NCBI GenBank assembly: GCA_003013855.2
Contig: ML058577.1
Coordinates: forward strand, 1,922,001 to 1,986,000
Reading direction: 5' to 3'
DNA length: 64,000 bases
Source: Liriodendron chinense
Lineage: Eukaryota; Streptophyta; Magnoliopsida; Magnoliales; Magnoliaceae
Below, in pieces: positions 1 to 11,330 of this stretch. Both the position numbers and the translations under genes were made by a program. The notes beneath the pieces were generated by a model. That model was not told the DNA's origin. It worked only from the letters and a program-made list of their open reading frames with translations, and did not search any database. Positions within the stretch are counted from its first letter, which is position 1, and every line of letters begins with the position of its first letter.

Positions 1-541
1 TGTATGAATTTTCATCCATTTCTAGCTTCTACTGCTGGTAAGGCACCCGATCCATTTTACGTCAGCGAGCAAGTCGAATCTCACATAGTTAAGTGTCGTA
101 GTTTTACATCTACGGATGAGGAGATTTTGAGGGTTTCCAGTCAACACACCCACAAAGTTACCTGTTCCTCATGTGCAATGCACATAGACCACGTATCGTC
201 CGACGGACTCCTTCGGCCACAGAATGAGCCACATCCGCACATTTCCCTTTATCAATCCAGTTTGGGGCCTTACGTTGCTCACAATTCCGTAAGGGAGCGC
301 TCCACCTCCCAACTGCCTTAATCCCCTTCATGAGTTTTAGGAACAGGAAAAATCCGTCAGATTCAACAGCGACTTCCAAATCAAGGTTGTCTATCACGGT
401 GCGTTCAACACGAACAGGGTCGCGGGGTTCTACCCGCCTTAGCCCTTACCTGTTTTAGAAGACTCCGGACACCCGTACGATCAAGTGTCAGCCATGTCTG
501 GAATAGGTGGGAAAGAAAGCCCCCGAGAAGTTAATCGCAGT
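1..541. other. No gene recognised
   Basis: I see only short overlapping open frames with no recognisable domain. The stretch leads directly into the tandem repeats that start near 542 and may belong to the same repeat-rich, non-coding part of an element. Confidence 0.4.
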
Positions 542-1486
542 GTAGTTTTAGGTCTTCGGACCGCTGGGGATAAATTTGCGCAGTTGAAATTGATGGAAAT
601 TTTATTTTTCCTGTTTTGGAAAAGTTCCAGGCTTCAACTCGAGTAGTCGAGATTGATACTGGTTTTTATGGAAAGCTCAAAATCTTTTTGGTATTTTGGA
701 AATGATCTGGGTTATTGAACCTTGATCCGAGCGGTCGAGGCCAATGCCGGTTTTTGGTTGAAAGCAAGAAAGGTTCCCCGAGAAATTAATCCTAGTGTAG
801 TTTAAGGTCTTCGGACCAAAAATATGTACAGGCTGAAAATGCATTCTTTTTGTGATTTTGAAAAGATTTGGTCCATCTAACCCCTTCCTTGATCGGTTGA
901 GATCGAATGACGGTTTTTATTAAAAAGTCTCTCGGGATGTTGATCCCGATGTAGTTTAAGGTCTTCGGACCACAAAACTGTACAGAACAGGGCAAACACA
1001 TTTTTTTGTTTTTGAAAAATGTCCGGTGTCAGTGGATCTTGATTCGACCGATCCAGACTGCTACCGGTTTTTATTTAAAAAGTCCATCGGGATCTTGATC
1101 CCGACGTAGTTTAAGGTCTTCGGACCCGAACTTTACAAGCGAGGGCTGGAAATGCATAGACATATTTTTTTGTTTTTAGAAAAATGTCTGGAGTCATCGG
1201 ATCTTGATTCAAACGATCAAGACCGATGCCAATTTTTATTGAAAATCCCTCGGGATCTTGATCCCGACGTAGTTTAAGGTCTTCAGACCCAAACTTAAGA
1301 GCGAGACTGGTAATATTTTTTTGTGATTTTGAAAAGTGTTCTGAGTCATCGATTCTGATTTTGATGGTCGAGATCGATGCCCATTTTTATTAAAAACCCC
1401 TCGGGATCTTGATCCTGACGTAGTTTAAGGTCTTCGGACTAAAAACTTTGTACAGCTAGCAGCGATCAAGGTTGAAAATTCTGGGG
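542..1486. repeat. Degenerate tandem repeat, period about 154-163 bp
   Basis: The phrase GTAGTTTAAGGTCTTCGGAC, with small changes, recurs at 542, 797, 951, 1106, 1269 and 1430. Spacings are 255, 154, 155, 163 and 161 bp. Each unit also repeats a CTCGGGATCTTGATCCCGA-like phrase just before it and a T-rich stretch plus a GATCGA-rich phrase after it. Units are diverged, so this is an old array. Tandem arrays of this kind are known in the variable 3' region of large Tat elements, but the link to element A is inference. Confidence 0.8.
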
Positions 1487-3110
1487 ATTCTTATTAGAAT
1501 GATTCATATCATCAGGCCATGACTTTGGATGGTTGAGATCACTGTTTGACCAAGTCGATTCTTTTTCTTTTTCTTAAAAATTCCATGGAACTTTTTCCAC
1601 ATCATCAAGCCAATTTCTCACAAGATGAGATTTTGGTGAGATTCCTTACTTTTTCCCATCCTTCTCTTCCATCACTTCTTTCTTACATGGAGGTACAAGA
1701 TTCACTTGCAACCACCTTTCCCAAGGAGGAGTGCTTCCTAAGGAGAGAGGGTGAGGGGTCGTTTCAACTAGGTGGGAGGAAGGACGGCCCCCTGGGTGCC
1801 GCCCAAACCGTCTCTGCCCAGTGGTCTTTCCAGTGGGTTGGGTAAAGGGGTGCCCTCCCTTTTTCTATATAGCATGGGGCACCCTTGGCCCCTCCAACGT
1901 GCAATCTCTCTCTTCTCTCTCTCATACTCTCTCTTTCTTCAAGTTTTTCTCTTTCTTTTGGTGGTTCCTTACTCTTTTCAAGTGGTGGGCCTTAGTGAAG
2001 CTTTGGGACAGCAAGGTGGTCCCCCTTTGGTGAGTGGTAAAGGTATGGACCACTCCCTTTTCTCTCTTGTCCTTTTTCTTCTTCATTGTCTCTTCTCATG
2101 TTTCCTTTCTTTTTTCCATGTAGATATACCAAGGGAGCTAAGGTGGGCCCAAGTCTTTTTGGCCTTTTTCTAGATCTCCAATCTCTTCTAAAGGTGATGC
2201 ATGGAGAAGGACATTGCAAGCTTCTATTTCATTCTTTCTTTTCTTCTTTCACACTCCCTTCATGTGTATGTAAAGGGTAATTTTGCCATGTCCATCAAGT
2301 GTGCATGGCAAAATATCCTATCTTTCTTATGGGAGTTGGGCCATTTTTCATGTGTATCAAATGGGGTCAAAGTGAAGTCATGGCCCTTGGTGTATTTAAT
2401 GGGCCCAATGCTTCATTTTAAGCTCCCTCTTGCTTTCACTTTCTTGTCATTTCCTTTGGAGCTTTCTTTTCTTTTCCATCTTCTTTTCAAGGTTTGGGCT
2501 CATGGGAATGGTAGGGCCCATCTCAAGTTTTGGGCTCATAGGGCTCACTTTGGGTGGCCCCATCTTTCTTTACATGTGTATGGACAAAGGTGACTAGCCC
2601 ATTCTTCACTTGGATCTCAAGTGGGCTAGATTTCTTAGTTAGACCTTTATGGACAAATGGCCCAAATCTCCAACCATCTCTTGATTATGATGTACATCTT
2701 TATGCACAAAGTGTGGTGGGTTCTTTGGAATTCCTCCATATAGATGGGCTTTTGGGCCCTCTTTGAAACTTGTGTATTTCTTTGAGTCATGTGTGCACCA
2801 TTACACTTTGTGCATGTAGGATTCTTTTCCTTCATGCCTTTTCTTTGGATGGATGGAGAACTTGGGTTACTTGATCACCTACAAGTCCCATGAGTGAGTT
2901 GTTTCAACAAACTCACTAAGCTCCCATGTTTGTAGGAAAGTGGTTCTCAAGAACTTCCTTTAGTGTCATCCACCTCAAATGGATGGCTTCTTCTTCAAGT
3001 GAGCTATCCATGCAACCATAGCTCCTAGAACTTCTCTTGTGGTGCTTGGTGGGTCATCCACCATCATTCTCAAAGATGAGTGACTTTTCTTTAAATTTGT
3101 GGGAAAGAAT
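1487..3110. other. Non-coding, LTR- or promoter-like sequence
   Basis: No credible coding region. A stretch near 1788-1812 (GGCCCCCTGGGT followed by GCCGCCCAAA) resembles the segment upstream of the TATA box in the Tat LTR of element A read on its own strand. It is followed by a TATA-like TATATAG at 1866-1872 and a CT-rich tract at about 1903-1950, as in a core promoter and leader. Downstream are many short phrases such as TGGGCCCA and CATGTGTAT. It could be a diverged + strand LTR, but I found no clear ends. Confidence 0.35.
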
Positions 3111-3545
3111 GATACCCATAAGTTGCCCAATTTTCTCCCATGCTTTGGGGCATTTTGGATTTTGATCTTCAGGTGGGCTATGTATATCATTCTTAGCCAT
3201 TTTCATGATGGTTGGGTGACTCATCAAGCCATGCCTTCTTGTGCTCAAATGGTCCCCTTTTTTGTAAAGAAAATAGTGCACATAAGTTGCCCAAATTTGT
3301 CCTTGCATGGACATCTCCAACTTTGGTTCTTCATGTGGGCTATGTGCATCAATTTTTTACCATTAGCTTCTTTGATTCATATATTTGTGGGTAGACCACC
3401 ATGTTGTACTTTCATGGTTAAAACATTCATCAAGATGATGCACATAGGGTTGCCCATGGTTAACCCATGAATGGGTCCTCATGTTCTTCAAATGGGCTAT
3501 GTGCTCCTTTCCATCCATTGAGATGAGGCACTTGGGTTGCTCTTG
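3111..3545. repeat. Degenerate tandem repeat, period about 162 bp
   Basis: Three units begin near 3111, 3274 and 3436. Each opens with a version of CACATAAGTTGCCCA and carries CTTCATGTGGGCTATGTGC about 55 bp later (near 3168, 3332, 3488). A weaker fourth unit may precede 3111. It is unrelated in sequence to the array at 542-1486. Confidence 0.65.
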
Positions 3546-3973
3546 GGGACCCATTTCCTTCCTATTCCCCACTTGTCCATGTACATGTGTAAAAAGATGG
3601 TAACATCTTAAATGAGAATCATGGCCTTGGTACGAGAAGTGAACCAATCCTTGGCCACATAAGGACTTTGAAGAGGGATTTCTCATTGGAATTGGATTCT
3701 TATCCCTTTGATCTCATGGCACTTGAGTGCATTTGTTGTCCAAAATGTGTCCTTGGATGATGGACTTTCCTTACCTAGGTCATGGCATGCAACCTTCTTT
3801 CAGGTGGGCCTTGTCTTCTTCGATGGGGCCAACACTTATCCTAGGCAACACATGGACTTGGACATAGGATTTTGCATTTGAATGTAACTCTGAATCCAAG
3901 GGTTTCCTAGATAATGATTTGGATTTTAACGAGTAAAGAGTAGAGACTCACCTCGCTAAGCTTGTAGGATTCG
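3546..3973. other. No gene recognised; upstream region of the PMD pseudogene
   Basis: Mixed-composition DNA with no convincing reading frame or clear TATA box. It immediately precedes the likely start codon of the PMD pseudogene at 3974 and could contain its promoter. Confidence 0.4.
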
Positions 3974-5476
3974 ATGGCGGATGGTACAAGAGGACAACGG
4001 GTGATCGATGAGGATGATCTGGCCTTTATTATCCGTCGAGGGGCCCATATGTGTTCCTTGGCTAAGGAGCACCAACCTCTCCCCTCCATCAAGGTCGAGG
4101 TACCAGAGATCATTGGGATGACTGAGTGAAACACCCACAGCCTTTGCTTGAACGAGTTCTGGCTAACACTCCTTTTGCTGGCCTCCTTACCTTACGCTTC
4201 CATAACAACAAGGCCAACCGCATGTTACTTGCGGCTCTTTGGGAGAGGTGGCGGGATGAGACCCACACCTTTCAACTCCCTTGTGGCGAGTGGAGAATAA
4301 CTCCCTTGGATATATATATATATATATATATATGCAAATCGACTTTCCATTCCAAGGGACAGTTATTCCCCAGGTCGGCTCTCTTGCTCCCATCACTTCC
4401 ACTGACTGGCTACGGCTTGTAGGTGACGTCCCACTTGAGGATGAATTCCAGGGCCATCAAGTAAAATTACGATGGTTCTACAACACCTTTGCTACCGTCA
4501 CCCCTACTACCGAGCTAGAGGCCCTCCGCAAGCACGGGCCATGATTGCTTACGCCTTCGGGTCCTTCCTTTTCTGTCACGCGAATGAGAGGATCGATCCT
4601 AAATTTCTTCATTTGGTTGAGGATCTTTACCATCCCTACAATTGGAACGGGGCTATCTTGACTCATGTTTTCCTAGGTTTGGATAAGACCTCTCGGAATA
4701 GCCGGTCCTTCACAGGTTTCTGGCCTGTCGTAGAGGTATTCTTTTTAACCTTCCCTGGAGACATTTACCTTATTTCTTTCTTTGATCGTTATGTGTGCCC
4801 TTGCCTAGACTTGCTTTATGACCATTTTGCTCATCTCGCGCCGAGGATACGAGACAACATTGAGTCACCTCTGTACCGCCATATGCACTAGCATCAGCAA
4901 AATCGTCAACGGAACTCTCGTGTATCTGGGGACAATTGGCGTGCTGACATAGACGGATTGACCGTCGAGGATGTAAGTATCTTATTTTTCTTATCCCTTG
5001 TGCTGCTCCGTGGCTGATTGTGATGACCTCATTTGTTGTAGTTTGCTCGGATGCCGTACGCCAACTTTCCTCTCTACTACACCCCTCAGCGTGTGGAGGC
5101 ATATGATTCTTCATGCCTCCGGATCATGCTTTCTAATGCTGAATCATTTCAGTGGTATTTGGGTGAGAGGCCGCTTCGACAGATTACTGGAGTGGCTCGA
5201 GTCCCTTGTTCCGCACCTCCTCTGACTACTCAGATCCCAGCTGATGAGATAGCTGATGCTCTTATGGGCCAACCTGGGTTTCGGTTCACTATCTCGGATC
5301 GTGACTATGACGAGTGGTACTTGCTATACGGGCAGGGGCCTCTGCTTACTCCGCTCTATGTTCCTAGGGGTCGTCGTAGGTACGTTGGGGGCTCAGTAAC
5401 AGCTCCTTTAATGGATCTTCATCTTCTAGAGCGGGATAAGAGGAGGGATGACGATGACTATGTTGGTGATTTGTAG
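3974..5476 (+). pseudogene. Plant mobile domain (PMD) gene, two exons, broken frame
   Basis: PMD proteins are plant proteins found both as host genes of the MAIN type and inside transposable elements; their biochemical role is unclear. The core signature is visible as RWRDETHTFQLPCGEW, followed by a segment ending FYNTFATV and then FGSFLFCHANERIDPKFLHL, in the order expected for the family. A phase-0 intron with GTAAGT donor and TTGTAG acceptor lies at 4973-5041; the second exon runs from 5042 to the TAG at 5476. I take the ATG at 3974 as start because the reading frame runs from it toward the domain. Breaks: a frame change near 4127, another at the AT microsatellite, another near 4535, and an in-frame TAG at 4889-4891. 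It reads in the same direction as the second PMD-like gene at 6349. It could be a further antisense gene of element A or part of another element. Confidence 0.75.
4310..4333. repeat. (AT)12 microsatellite inside PMD coding sequence
   Basis: Twelve AT units lie directly after the codons for EWRITPLD. They cause one of the frame changes in the PMD pseudogene. Confidence 0.95.
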
Positions 5477-5562
5477 CCTGCTTCTGTATTCAGCTTTGTA
5501 TGACCTTCTTTGCCTTGTAAAACCCTTTTGCTTTTATCTTTCTGATGTATTCAGACTTTCTG

Positions 5563-5568
5563 AATAAA
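5563..5568 (+). terminator. AATAAA poly(A) signal of the PMD pseudogene
   Basis: AATAAA lies 87 bp after the stop codon in a T-rich context, the usual place for a plant polyadenylation signal. This suggests the PMD gene once had its own transcript end. Confidence 0.5.
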
Positions 5569-6348
5569 TATACAACCTCAATTTGTCTCGAATTGCTTGA
5601 TGATGCCTGGATGCTTTGATTTCTGACTCATTATTTAATGATTTGTGGGAGATGAGACTTCTTAACTACATGGATGATGATTTGAACGGTTCAGATTGCT
5701 TGATTTGGCCATATGGGTCCCTTCCAGACCTCAGCTTTGCTTTAGAGCACCTTTTCTTGATGTTTTGTGAGGCTAAGAAGGCTTCTCATGGTGTGGATGA
5801 TGACTTGAACAGCTCAGATCGCTCTTTTCAGCCATGTGGGCCTACTTGATGATTAAATCTTGGACTCTGGCCCTCTTTTTTTACAATCAAACCCTTGATG
5901 TTGCTATTTGATGACTCAGGCAAGCTTTTACATGGTTTAGATCATGATGATCTAGTCTTTGAATGGCTCAGATTGCTTGTGGGCCCCTCTTGATCAATTT
6001 TTCTTCTCTTCGACTTGATCAGGCCTATGTTGGCTGTAATACTTCATGATTGGACAGGTGGGGTACCTTCTAGATGATTCTGATTAACCTCGAACGAAAT
6101 CTAGAGTGGACTGGAGCTTAGGGGCGGCCCTCAGGGTGCCATCTGCTGACATGGACTGTCAGCTCAGCTACCAACAACTGTGAAGCCAATCCCGCGGAGA
6201 GAGAGGGAGCGAGTCCGTACGGGCGGCCCACAGCGGGCAGCCCAAGGCTCGCCTCTTGTGCTGTCTGGGTTGGCTCTTGTTCGAACATTCCCTTCTGTCC
6301 ACTGCTCTTGTCCCCACCTTCTTTGTACTGGAGAATTCGATTCCAGCC
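5569..6348. other. Non-coding spacer with three degenerate repeats
   Basis: A phrase like TTGAACGGTTCAGATTGCTTG followed by a CCATRTGGG phrase recurs near 5673, 5805 and 5957, a period of about 135-150 bp. The segment around 6121-6260 is GC-rich (GGCGGCCCTCAGGG, CGGGCGGCCCACAGCGGG). No coding region is supported. It lies just upstream of the second PMD-like gene. Confidence 0.45.
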
Positions 6349-8958
6349 ATGAATCCTCTTTTCTCTTTATCTTTTCTCTTCATCTTGTCCTCTTCCTATT
6401 TTGTCCTTTCTTGGGCAGCCTTTGATGGTGATTTGGGGGCCATTGTGGGAGAGGTTGGTGGGTCCCACACTCCAACAATTGGTGAAGGCTTTAATGATGG
6501 AGAGATTTCTTTAATGGATGGTAGAGATTGAGCATTGAATAGGGGCATTGATGATGGATTAGGGGTGGTTGTTGGTGGAGCTTTGAATGGCCCCATTAAT
6601 GGCAGCCATGCTGGAATTTCAGATTTGAATGGGCCATTGATTATGGGAGAAATGAATGGTATGGATGGGATGATGAGATGGGACATAGGTGAGGCTAGTG
6701 TGGGCCACATGGATGATGTGATTGATGGGGGTGATGGGGCTGTGATGGACATAAATGGGCTGATTTCATGTTTGGATGGTATGGATGGTTCAGATGATAC
6801 CTTTGATGGTTTTGATGCACTTGATGTTGGCCGAGATGTGCGGCATACTTGATTGGGTGGACTTGATGTGATCATTGATGATGTCCCCCTGATGATGGAT
6901 GGTGTGGATGCCTCGATGATCCTTTTGATTGGACAGGATGATGATTGGATTCACGACTTCATATTGGAGAGGGCCGCAGGTCCAGATCTAACCGTTGATT
7001 CTTTGATCGGGGTTGCCGTGACCTTTCTTGATGGTTTAGATGCATTTTTCGACGGTCAGATTGGTCAGGATGCCACGATGTGCGGTGTGATCCTTACTGA
7101 TAGCCCTTTTGATGGAGAGTACCGCCCTTCTCCTGATCATCGGTCCTTTACGCACTCGATTCATGAGGTGGGCGAGTCTTCTCATGCGGCTGAGGTTGTG
7201 ACAGTTTCAGACAGTGATGCGACTATATCAGACATAGCCGTTACTGGGGACAGGTCAGGGGCTGTTGAGTCTGCAGAGGTCCTAGCTTTTTCCTTCTCCT
7301 TTGCCCGTTGATCTTCTGATCCTTGATGAGCTGTCATTGATTTCTGGGCCTTTTGTCTTGGAGGAGATTCCTGTGAGGACTTGTCAGCTATTTCATCGTC
7401 CTTCTTACTCGCCACGGCTGCTTGCTTGGCTTGACAGCTTGTCAGCGTATGAGATTCAAGATTTAGAGTCCTATGGCTTCGGCAATCTGATCCATATGGC
7501 TAGAGTTGACATTGACTGGAGGATGCTCGAGGCTGCACTGATTGACTGGGTCCCTTCGTTGAACTTGTTTGCGTTCAACGACATGGAGATGGGACCTTCT
7601 TTGGAGGAGCTTGCGCGTTTGACCGGTCTTCCTTGGGATTATTCTTAGTAGTTTTCACCGAAGACTTTGCCGAAGACTACCACACCGCAGAACTGGTTTG
7701 GGATCCCTTATCTTGTTCAACCTACAGTCGCCGGCCAGGATGCTGTAGTGTTCTCCTTGGACTTGCTGTATGATCTTTTTCAGGTCCTCAGAGTGTGGCA
7801 GGGTCTCTACTTGCTCGGAATGCACTGATGTTCTACTTGATTGCTGAGGTACTATTCTCGGGATGGCGCAGGTCTCAGAGCCCTTTGCTTTTTAAGGTGA
7901 TGAGCTGAGTTATCCGACGTCAGGGCATCATTTCTCTCGTCCTGGCTGACCTGTTTAATGGGCTGACTGACTGTGCCCTAGGCCGCACTCGTGTCCTTCG
8001 CAGCTGCTGTGCATTTCTCCAGGTATCTTCTTTGCGCCTTTCTTTTCTTTTCCTGTCTTTTAGGGATTGTTCTACTCTAGCTGAATTTCTTTTCTTTCTT
8101 GTGATCAGGTCTGGCTATGGGAGCGTCTTTCACTGACTGTTGCTGTACCATTTCCTGGCACCCGTCGCCCAGACCTTATGCGACACATCATAGAGTTTCT
8201 TCTGCATATGGCTAGGATGAGTGAGCCCTTATATCGCCGAATGTTCGCTGAATTTCGTGACTGGAATGTCCACTGGGAATCATCTTGGCTTTTACTTCCT
8301 CCAGTACTCTGTGATGCGCACCGCCTTCCTCTGATGCTAGTAGGCTTTCGATCTTACTTTTCTTACCACCCTATCTGGTTCTTGCGGCAGTTCGGATATG
8401 AGCAGGATATTCCTCTTTTTTGCTTTCACGGGTATCGGACGTCGAGCACTTCCATCTAGAACATCTGACTTTAGGACTCGGGTTGATGGATCCTGGGCGA
8501 GTTACTTGACTGCTGATTTCCTTGGTTTCGAGCTGCGGTCTTTTCCGATGGCGACCGCCCTATATCAGTACTGAGTTGCTGAGCAGTCCCTATACCGGCG
8601 CATTCCTTGTTGGCACCAAACTACCGATGAGGATGAGCAGGATATTCTTGGAGATGCCGGCTCTTCATCTGGTTCATATGAGCCATTTGAGGAGCGCCCA
8701 TTCATCGATCCTGGTTTCCTTTTGGCCACTCATGGCTATTTGCTGTCTGAGATTTCCGCACTTCGGTATCATTGTGAGATGATGTCGAGGAGATTGGCTG
8801 CCGATCAGAGGTTGTCTGATGAGGAGACAGCGATCCGTACCCTTGAGCGCGATGAGGTGCATTACCTGCGTATGGAGGTGAGCAGGTTGAGAGCGAGGCT
8901 ACTTCATTATGAGTCAGAGGTCTTACCTGATATGGCTGAGGAGGAGGGTAGAGATTGA
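6349..8958 (+). pseudogene. PMD/DUF7745-like gene, antisense to Tat element A
   Basis: Unlike the gag and pol of element A, this gene reads on the + strand. From the ATG at 6349 one frame runs to 7311 with TGA stops at 6529-6531 and 6850-6852. It opens with a hydrophobic stretch (MNPLFSLSFLFILSS), then an Asp/Gly/Met-rich low-complexity part. After an extra T near 7285 the frame shifts into the domain: IDWRMLEAALIDWVP, FAFNDMEMGPSLEELARLTG and, across the intron at 8023-8108, FLQ joined to VWLWERL. This is the layout of the PMD/DUF7745 group. A further frame change lies near 8420, and a TGA near 8574 is shared with the second copy. The C-terminus (about 8720-8958) looks like a charged coiled coil. 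The matching gene is at 54367-56746. Function is unknown. Confidence 0.7.
8023..8108 (+). other. Intron of the antisense PMD-like gene (element A)
   Basis: The donor is CCAG/GTATCT and the acceptor is GTGATCAG/GTCTGG. Removing these 86 bp joins conserved PMD codons (FLQ to VWLWERL) in frame. The same intron, 81 bp, is at 55204-55284 in the second copy. Confidence 0.75.
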
Positions 8959-10051
8959 TTGTGTTGGTCATCCGTACATTCCCTTTTGCATGACTGGTGA
9001 TGATACATTTTTTTTTTTTTTTGAAAAAGATGAATGATATATGTAAAAGAAATATGATGCATTTAATGTAAAAGGAGAAAACTTTTTTGAAAATCTATTG
9101 TGCCATGAGTTGCCTTGTGAGTGTGTCTGAATTTTGTGTCGGGATATAGGAATCAGAACTGAGGCTCGGCCAATGCTTTGACCGATGTCTTGAGATTGAC
9201 TTGCGTGAGGTCCCTTTGGTTCCCTAGAGGTGTAAGCAATGGAAACTTATTGCTTCCTGAGATTGTCAGAGCTGTAGAGTTCTTTTGTTCCCGACTGTAC
9301 TTCTTCCTGTTCTTAAACTGCAACTGCTTGAACTGATTCGGACCATCTGATTTCTTGGTACCTGCACTTTTAGTTTTTCTTTTTCTTATTCGAGCTGTTT
9401 TTGCCTGCAACGCTCTTTTCGAGTTTTCATTACAGCCGGCCTTTTCCCGTCATTTTTGCCCGTGGTGCCCTTTCGAATTTTCACCACGTCCCGGGTATTT
9501 GATCTTGCCTGCCCTTGGCAGCAATGCTGTTTTTACCCTCAGCGTCCTTTCGGGTTTTCACCAAGTCCGCTGTATGCCCACTGTTTTTACTCGGAGCGCC
9601 CTATTGGGTTTTCACTCCGCCCTCTTTGTTTAGGCACACATTTTTTTGTCTCTTTTCTTTTTTCTGAATTTTTGGCTAACTGCGGCGGCTAGAGGTCGGG
9701 AATCCATCATTGCCGGCCGATGGCAGTCTTTCAGCCCTTATCCTAAGTTACAATGATAGAGCTGTTGGTCTTAGCTATAGACATTTCTGAGATGGATGGA
9801 TGGGTGATTGTGTTTCTGATTTTCTTGGGTGCCTTGTTTTGGCTTCCATTTTCTTTCTTTTTTCTTTCCTCTTTTTTTTGTATTCTTCTCCTTTTTTTAT
9901 TTCTCTTTTTCAGTATGTATATATTTTTTTTTCTTTTGAATCCCCTTATTTGAAACACTTGTTGGTGGACGGAAACGATTTCTCAAAGGTTTTAGCTTTG
10001 ACCTCTTGACTTCAACTCTATTAAAGTAACTCTTGATAAAGTTAAAACGAC
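8959..10051. other. Spacer between convergent antisense gene and pol (element A)
   Basis: No coding region. The spacer holds a T run near 9010, the hairpin array at 9405-9618, and a pyrimidine-rich tract at about 9840-9930 (purine-rich in pol sense). The same order of elements occurs in the second Tat copy at 53263-54366, so the spacer is conserved in layout. Confidence 0.6.
9405..9618 (-). ncRNA. Array of four structured hairpins (element A copy)
   Basis: Read in pol sense, four units each form an outer stem, a constant UGAAAA bulge opposite CG or CA, a 3-bp inner stem and a short loop (GAAA, AAUA or GAAAA). Positions are 9593-9618, 9537-9565, 9461-9488 and 9405-9435. Loop spacing is 54, 77 and 54 bp. 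Outer stems are GGAG/CTCC, CTTGG/CTGAG, CGTGG/CCACG and CTGTAA/TTGCAG. Compared with the copy at 53689-53902, changed bases keep pairing, often through G-U pairs that exist only in pol-sense RNA. One inner pair (C-A, second unit) is lost. The RNA role is inference. Confidence 0.6.
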
Positions 10052-11330
10052 TTACCTGTGAAAGATCTTCACTTTGTCGGCGTTGATTGGCTCAGGAAGA
10101 TCCACCCCTCTCATGCTAGTGAGTCTGAGGGCGCCTCCGGGAAGTACTTCTCTGATGATCAGCGGTCCATCCCACGAGGGTTTGAACTTTCCTCTGGGAT
10201 CCAAAAGGTGCGACGGTAAAATCTTCTTCATGACCATGTCGCCTACCTTAAAGCTTCTTTTTCGGACTCTCTTATTGTAAGCTCGAGCGATCCTTTTCTG
10301 ATGGCACTATGAATGACTTAGCGCACGCATGCGCTTCTCATCTGCTAGCTACAACTGATCGAATCTTGCCCGTTGCCATTCTCCTTCTTCAATTCTATTT
10401 TCTAGTAACACTCGTAGTGACGGTATTTTCACCTTGACTGGTAGAACTGCTTCCATTCCATAAGTAAGCTCGAATGGAGTAACGCCTATAGCAGATCGTA
10501 CAGACGTTCGATAGGCCCAAAGTGCATATGGTAGCATATCTGACCAATCTCGATAAGTCACGACCATCTTCTCGAGTATCCTAACGATTGTTTTGTTTGC
10601 GGCTTCCCCCCACCATTCATCTAAGGACGATAGGGGCTTGATCGATGACGCTGAATCTTGAACTTGCTGAGAAAGTCATCCATCTTCTTGTTGACGAACG
10701 GGGTCCCATTATCTGTGATGATAGCATTAGGGATTCCATACCGGCATATGATGTTGTTCTTCATGAATTTGATCACCTGGGATGCTGCAATCGTGGTGTA
10801 GGAGGCTGCTTCTACCCACTTGGTGAAGTAGTCGACTGCCACAAGTATATACTCATGACCGTTTGATGCTTTGGGACTAATCTTCCCAATGATGTCGAAT
10901 CCCCACATAGAGAAGGGCTAGGGAGTCGTCAGATTATACAACTCTGATGAGGTGGCATGAATTTGATTCGCATGCTCCTGACACTTGAAGCATTTTCTGA
11001 CGTGCTGGCAGCAGTCTGTTTCCATAGTGAGCCAATAGTAGCCGAGTCGTAGAATCTTCTTTGTCATCATGTGCCCGTTCATGTGTGGGCCACAGATTCC
11101 TTCGTGTATTTCTTTCATGATCCTTGCAGCTTCTGCTTCATCGACGCATCGAAGGAGAATGCGATTATAGGATCGCTTGTAGAGAACTTCACCACTGATG
11201 GTGAACTGGCCAGCCAAACGCTGGATGGTTCGGCGATCTGTTGCTGTTGTTGACTCCGAATATTCCTGGATTTCGAGATATTGCTTGATGTCAGCATACC
11301 AGGGTTTGTTAGGGACAGCTTCGGCTTCTT
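10052..11330 (-). pseudogene. Tat integrase, element A (broken)
   Basis: Integrase inserts the DNA copy into the host chromosome. The zinc-binding region is visible (HEGICGPHMNGH then CFKCQEH), then the core with D in MWGFDIIG and D in ITDNGTPF, then the C-terminal part ending PINADKVKIFHR before the TAA at 10052. Breaks include a CAG-to-TAG change at about 10619 (next to PYRP) and a one-base loss a few codons later, right at the segment that carries the catalytic Glu in the other copy (VEAANK in element C). The enzyme cannot be active. It lies directly downstream of RNase H on the same strand and converges on the antisense PMD-like gene. Confidence 0.9.

Noticed and set aside
1546..2593. Several overlapping + strand frames of 64-133 codons
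   Set aside because: Composition is Phe/Leu/Ser-rich from CT-rich DNA, frames overlap each other and show no domain.
9753..10009. Hydrophobic 66-69-codon frames near 9.8 kb
   Set aside because: They come from a T-rich tract that is the complement of a purine-rich stretch after pol; the matching place in element C has no such frame.
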